A DNA stretch of 63,166 nucleotides from a bacterium (GTDB taxonomy: Bacteria > Bacillota > Bacilli > Lactobacillales > Streptococcaceae): assembly GCA_905221035.1 (NCBI GenBank), contig CAJNBP010000010.1, forward strand, positions 1-63,166, in the 5' to 3' direction. This document shows, piece by piece, positions 60,401 through 63,166 of this stretch; within the stretch, counting starts at the first letter, position 1, and each line of letters opens with the position of its first letter. Under the pieces are notes generated by a model, which did no database searches, was not told where the DNA came from, and saw only the letters and a program-made list of their open reading frames with translations. Both the position numbers and the translations under genes were made by a program.

Positions 60401-60425
60401 AAAATTATAAAAAGGTAATGAATTT

Positions 60426-61484
60426 ATGAAAAAGAAAACAGCAGTGGTATTTGGAACCTTTGCTCCGCTTCATCAAGGGCATATCGATCTGATCCAGCGA
60501 GCGAAGCGTCAATGTGATCAGGTCTGGGTAGTCGTTTCAGGTTATGAGGGAGACCGAGGGGAGCAGGTAGGCTTAACGCTTCAAAAAAGATTTCGCTATA
60601 TTCGAGAGGCTTTTCGAGATGATGAGTTAACCTCTGTCTGCAAGCTGGATGAGACTAACCTTCCCCGTTATCCTATAGGCTGGCAGGAGTGGTTGGACCA
60701 GATGTTAGCGGAGATTTCCTATGATGAAACCCAGCAAGATCTGATCTTTTTTGTAGGAGAAGCAGACTATCAGCAAGAATTATCTAAACGTGGATTTGGC
60801 ACTGTCTTGCAAGAAAGAAAGTTTGGTATCTCAGCGACTATGATTCGAGAAAATCCAAGCAAATATTGGAAATACATCGCTCAACCTTTCCGTCGTCAGT
60901 TCACCAAGAAAGTGTTGATTATGGGAAGTGCCAGTAATGGGAAGACCACTTTAGCCAAGGATTTAGCTAGGTATTACGATGCGCCGGTTAGTCTGGAATA
61001 CGCACGTGAGTACCAGATCAAAAACAATGTCCGCGACGATGAATTGACTTCAAAAGATTACTATTATCTCCTGTTGGGGCAGTATGACCAGACCTCTAAG
61101 TTAATTGACAGTAATGCCAATAGGGGACTGGTGATAGCAGACACCAACTCTTTAGTAACCAAGGGCTACTATGATTATTACATGGAGACTGAGGATCAAG
61201 AGGACTTATCAGGAGAAACATTTGACAATCTCTTTGCCTCGATCTTGGCTAAGGAAAAATGGGACTTGATTCTCTTTGTGCAGCCTGTCGGCTCCTATGT
61301 CAATGACGGTTTTAGAGATATGACCATGGCGGAAGACCATATTCGTCAAAGTTTTTCCCAGCATTTGGACCAGATGAGAGAGCGATATTTAACCAATATT
61401 CCTTTAGTTTATCTGGCGGAGGATTATCTAGGTAATTATGAAGCAGCAAAAGTGGCTATTGATACCATTTACCAAGCGGATTAG
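60426..61484 (+). CDS. nadR: Bifunctional NadR: NMN adenylyltransferase / ribosylnicotinamide kinase
   Basis: A 352-residue two-domain enzyme for NAD salvage from nicotinamide riboside. The N-terminal nucleotidyltransferase shows GTFAPLHQGH (10-19) and ISATMIR (135-141); the C-terminal kinase has Walker A GSASNGKTT (167-175). Unlike enterobacterial NadR it lacks an N-terminal DNA-binding domain. It heads the nadR-pnuC-nrtR cassette; pnuC starts nine bases after its stop. Confidence 0.94.
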   Translation: MKKKTAVVFGTFAPLHQGHIDLIQRAKRQCDQVWVVVSGYEGDRGEQVGLTLQKRFRYIREAFRDDELTSVCKLDETNLPRYPIGWQEWLDQMLAEISYDETQQDLIFFVGEADYQQELSKRGFGTVLQERKFGISATMIRENPSKYWKYIAQPFRRQFTKKVLIMGSASNGKTTLAKDLARYYDAPVSLEYAREYQIKNNVRDDELTSKDYYYLLLGQYDQTSKLIDSNANRGLVIADTNSLVTKGYYDYYMETEDQEDLSGETFDNLFASILAKEKWDLILFVQPVGSYVNDGFRDMTMAEDHIRQSFSQHLDQMRERYLTNIPLVYLAEDYLGNYEAAKVAIDTIYQAD

Positions 61485-61493
61485 GAGAACAAT

Positions 61494-62273
61494 ATGAAAA
61501 AACTAACTGAAAAAATCACACAATTTATCGAAAACTTTAAAAATGTCCATTCAGAAGCTCGCAAGATTGGTTTTGCAGGAACCATGCGCCTGCTCTGGAA
61601 AGATCTCTTTGTTGGTCGCAACCTTTTCCAGTGGTTGTATCTCATCGCTTTGTCAAGTGTTCCCTTGATCTTGGAATTCACGCAAAATACGGAAAGCCAT
61701 GACTGGTTGAGCTTGTTTGCATCTTGGACGGGGATTGTCTGTGTTATCTTGGTGGCAGAAGGGCGTGCAAGCAATTATCTCTTTGGGGCCATTAACTCTG
61801 CTATCTATTTGGTTTTGGCTATGAATGCGACTTTTTATGGCGAAGTTTTGACGACCGTTTACTTCTTTGTCATGCAGCCGATTGGCCTCTATGCTTGGCT
61901 ATCCAATCGTATCAATGACCAAGGAAAAGCAGAGGAATCTCATTTTGAAGCTAAGAAATTATCTGTGCTTGACTGGCTCAAGTACTTGGCTTTGACTGCT
62001 ATCATTTGGATTGGTATGGGCTTGGCATACCAAAGTATCCATAGCGCTCGCCCTTTCCGTGATAGTGTTACCGATGCGACCAATGGTGTTGGTCAGCTCT
62101 TGATGACACGTCTCTACCGTGAGCAATGGATTTTCTGGATTGCAACCAATCTCTTTAGTATCTATCTCTGGTGGGGTGAAAACATCCATATTCAAGGGAT
62201 GTACTGGGTTTACACACTCAATAGTCTAGTGGGTTGGTACCAATGGACCAAGGCAGTTCGTAAGGAGGCATAA
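61494..62273 (+). CDS. pnuC: Nicotinamide riboside transporter PnuC
   Basis: A 259-residue polytopic protein with about seven membrane helices and PnuC motifs (ASWTGIVCVILVAEGR, NLFSIYLWWGEN). It brings in nicotinamide riboside, which NadR phosphorylates and adenylates, so the gene pair forms one salvage route. It overlaps neither neighbour: NadR ends nine bases before, the Nudix gene starts one base after. Confidence 0.94.
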   Translation: MKKLTEKITQFIENFKNVHSEARKIGFAGTMRLLWKDLFVGRNLFQWLYLIALSSVPLILEFTQNTESHDWLSLFASWTGIVCVILVAEGRASNYLFGAINSAIYLVLAMNATFYGEVLTTVYFFVMQPIGLYAWLSNRINDQGKAEESHFEAKKLSVLDWLKYLALTAIIWIGMGLAYQSIHSARPFRDSVTDATNGVGQLLMTRLYREQWIFWIATNLFSIYLWWGENIHIQGMYWVYTLNSLVGWYQWTKAVRKEA

Positions 62274-62274
62274 A

Positions 62275-63048
62275 ATGACGGACATAAAGATTCCAGCAGG
62301 GATGACGGAAAAAGAATATTATGAAATCCATGCCAGTCAGGAGGAGTTTTTAGACTGGTACTTTGAGCAAGAACTTCCTCAATACGAAAAACCAAGTGTG
62401 ACAGTGGATATGGTGGCCTACTGCTTTGTCGAAGGGAAAATCAAGCTCTTGCTAATCCGTCGCAAGGCTCACCCTTATCAAAACTGTTTGGCCTTGGTTG
62501 GAGGTTTTATGGATAAGGGAGAAGATGCTACACATGCCTGCCAGCGCGAAGTAAGTGAAGAAGTCAATCTCGATCTTCCTTTGGAAAAAATTGAGCAATT
62601 GATGACCGTATCGACCCCCGGCCGTGATCCGCGGGGCTGGACGGTGACCATTGCCCATTTGGTGTACCTACCTAGTCGCGCCTTAGACCTCGTTCAGGCA
62701 GGTGACGATGCCAAGGATGTCGTTTTCGTAGATGTCGATTTTCAGACGGGCAAATGCTTCTTGGAGGGAGTCGAATTGGAGGAGCAAGCTTTTGCTTTTG
62801 ACCATTATGCCATTATCCAAGAATCCATCAAACGAATCCAAGGCCGTCTCGACTGGAATCCGACCTTCCTTTATCTGCTGGAGGAGGAGTTCACTGTCTA
62901 CGAAGGAACTGAACTGGTCAATCTTATCAACCCCGGTCGTCCAATCGTCAGTAATAACTTTCTCGTAAAATACGGAGAATATGTAGAAGAAGTCGGACTC
63001 AAACGAGTGCCTAAAAAGAAACCAAGAAAAACCTATCGATTGAAATAA
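62275..63048 (+). CDS. nrtR: NrtR-like Nudix-domain regulator of NAD metabolism
   Basis: A 257-residue protein: a short N-terminal region, a Nudix domain (about 40-165) and a C-terminal winged-helix-like part (about 180-257) rich in Lys/Arg, the NrtR layout. NrtR senses ADP-ribose and represses NAD genes. The Nudix box reads GFMDKGED ... REVSEEVNL, so the usual glycine after EE-x is Asn; catalytic activity is therefore uncertain, as in many NrtR members. It is co-transcribed with nadR and pnuC. Confidence 0.85.
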   Translation: MTDIKIPAGMTEKEYYEIHASQEEFLDWYFEQELPQYEKPSVTVDMVAYCFVEGKIKLLLIRRKAHPYQNCLALVGGFMDKGEDATHACQREVSEEVNLDLPLEKIEQLMTVSTPGRDPRGWTVTIAHLVYLPSRALDLVQAGDDAKDVVFVDVDFQTGKCFLEGVELEEQAFAFDHYAIIQESIKRIQGRLDWNPTFLYLLEEEFTVYEGTELVNLINPGRPIVSNNFLVKYGEYVEEVGLKRVPKKKPRKTYRLK

Positions 63049-63053
63049 AAAAC

Positions 63054-63084
63054 GAGGTCGGGACAAAGTTCCCGACCTCTTTGT
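63054..63084 (+). terminator. Terminator after nrtR
   Basis: GAGGTCGGGAC and GTTCCCGACCTC pair around AAA, followed by TTTGTTAT. It closes the NAD cassette. Confidence 0.85.
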
Positions 63085-63101
63085 TATGTGACTATTAGTC
63101 C

Positions 63102-63150
63102 GTCTCGCTCCGCTAGGTGCGAGACAAAAAAACCACCCGCTATGCGGGTG
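63102..63150. repeat. Two adjacent hairpins at the right edge (possible mobile-element end)
   Basis: GTCTCGC/GCGAGAC (63102-63125) and CACCCGC/GCGGGTG with loop TAT (63134-63150), separated by an A-run. Such GC-rich hairpins near an end suggest the subterminal structures of an IS200/IS605-type element or a repeat unit, but the sequence stops at 63166, so this cannot be decided. Confidence 0.35.
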
Positions 63151-63166
63151 CGCGTCGAAGGTTATA

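Overview
The window is a chromosomal segment around the replication origin of a mitis-group Streptococcus. It is closest in gene content and order to S. mitis / S. pneumoniae, given in inverted orientation (dnaA on the minus strand). Pointers are the comX-ftsH-hpt-tilS-divIC-mfd-pth-ychF-dnaN-dnaA block, a parB-htrA pair with no parA, rlmH-tRNA-comCDE, mreCD-pcsB, comFA/comFC, a choline-binding CbpD, pneumococcal-type BOX elements and low GC. The competence peptide differs from pneumococcal CSP-1 and CSP-2 as I remember them. I place it as S. mitis or a near relative without claiming a strain.

Left arm (1-15 kb, almost all minus strand, transcribed away from the origin): the promoter of an rRNA operon off the edge, tRNA-Glu, the competence sigma factor comX with a ComE site, ftsH, hpt, tilS, a serine beta-lactamase-like protein, a 40-residue small protein, divIC, an RqcP-like S4 protein, mfd, pth, ychF, a DUF951 protein, dnaN and dnaA. 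DnaA boxes lie on both sides of dnaA (13.6 kb and 15.08-15.19 kb); I read this as oriC.

Origin-proximal right side (15-21 kb): parB and htrA (CiaR-type promoter), rlmH, tRNA-Arg, the comCDE quorum-sensing operon with its ComE direct repeat, then tRNA-Glu and tRNA-Asn. Three parS-like sites (3.6, 25.6, 36.8 kb) surround the origin inside genes.

Right arm (21-63 kb): a TetR/YhgE divergent pair with two operator-like palindromes; yfhO-like and ABC-F genes; trpS, guaB, recF, yaaA; two M16 peptidase-like genes, a RodZ-like gene, pgsA, an ECF transporter module; mreCD and pcsB (WalR-type site); rpsB-tsf; cysK; yigZ; comFA-comFC from a SigX (cin) box; hpf; gdpP-rplI-dnaB; veg; cbpD; a TPP riboswitch with a thiamine-precursor ABC operon; ctsR-clpC with a CtsR box; and a nadR-pnuC-nrtR NAD-salvage cassette.

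Nearly everything is core genome and well explained; I found no CRISPR, prophage or obvious undescribed multi-gene system. The observations most worth checking are regulatory: two mutually exclusive hairpins between rpsB and tsf, apparently leaderless comFA and rlmH mRNAs, twin TetR operator candidates, a BOX element between a possible SigX promoter and cbpD, a hairpin with a DnaA box in its loop, and a three-copy direct repeat before nadR.
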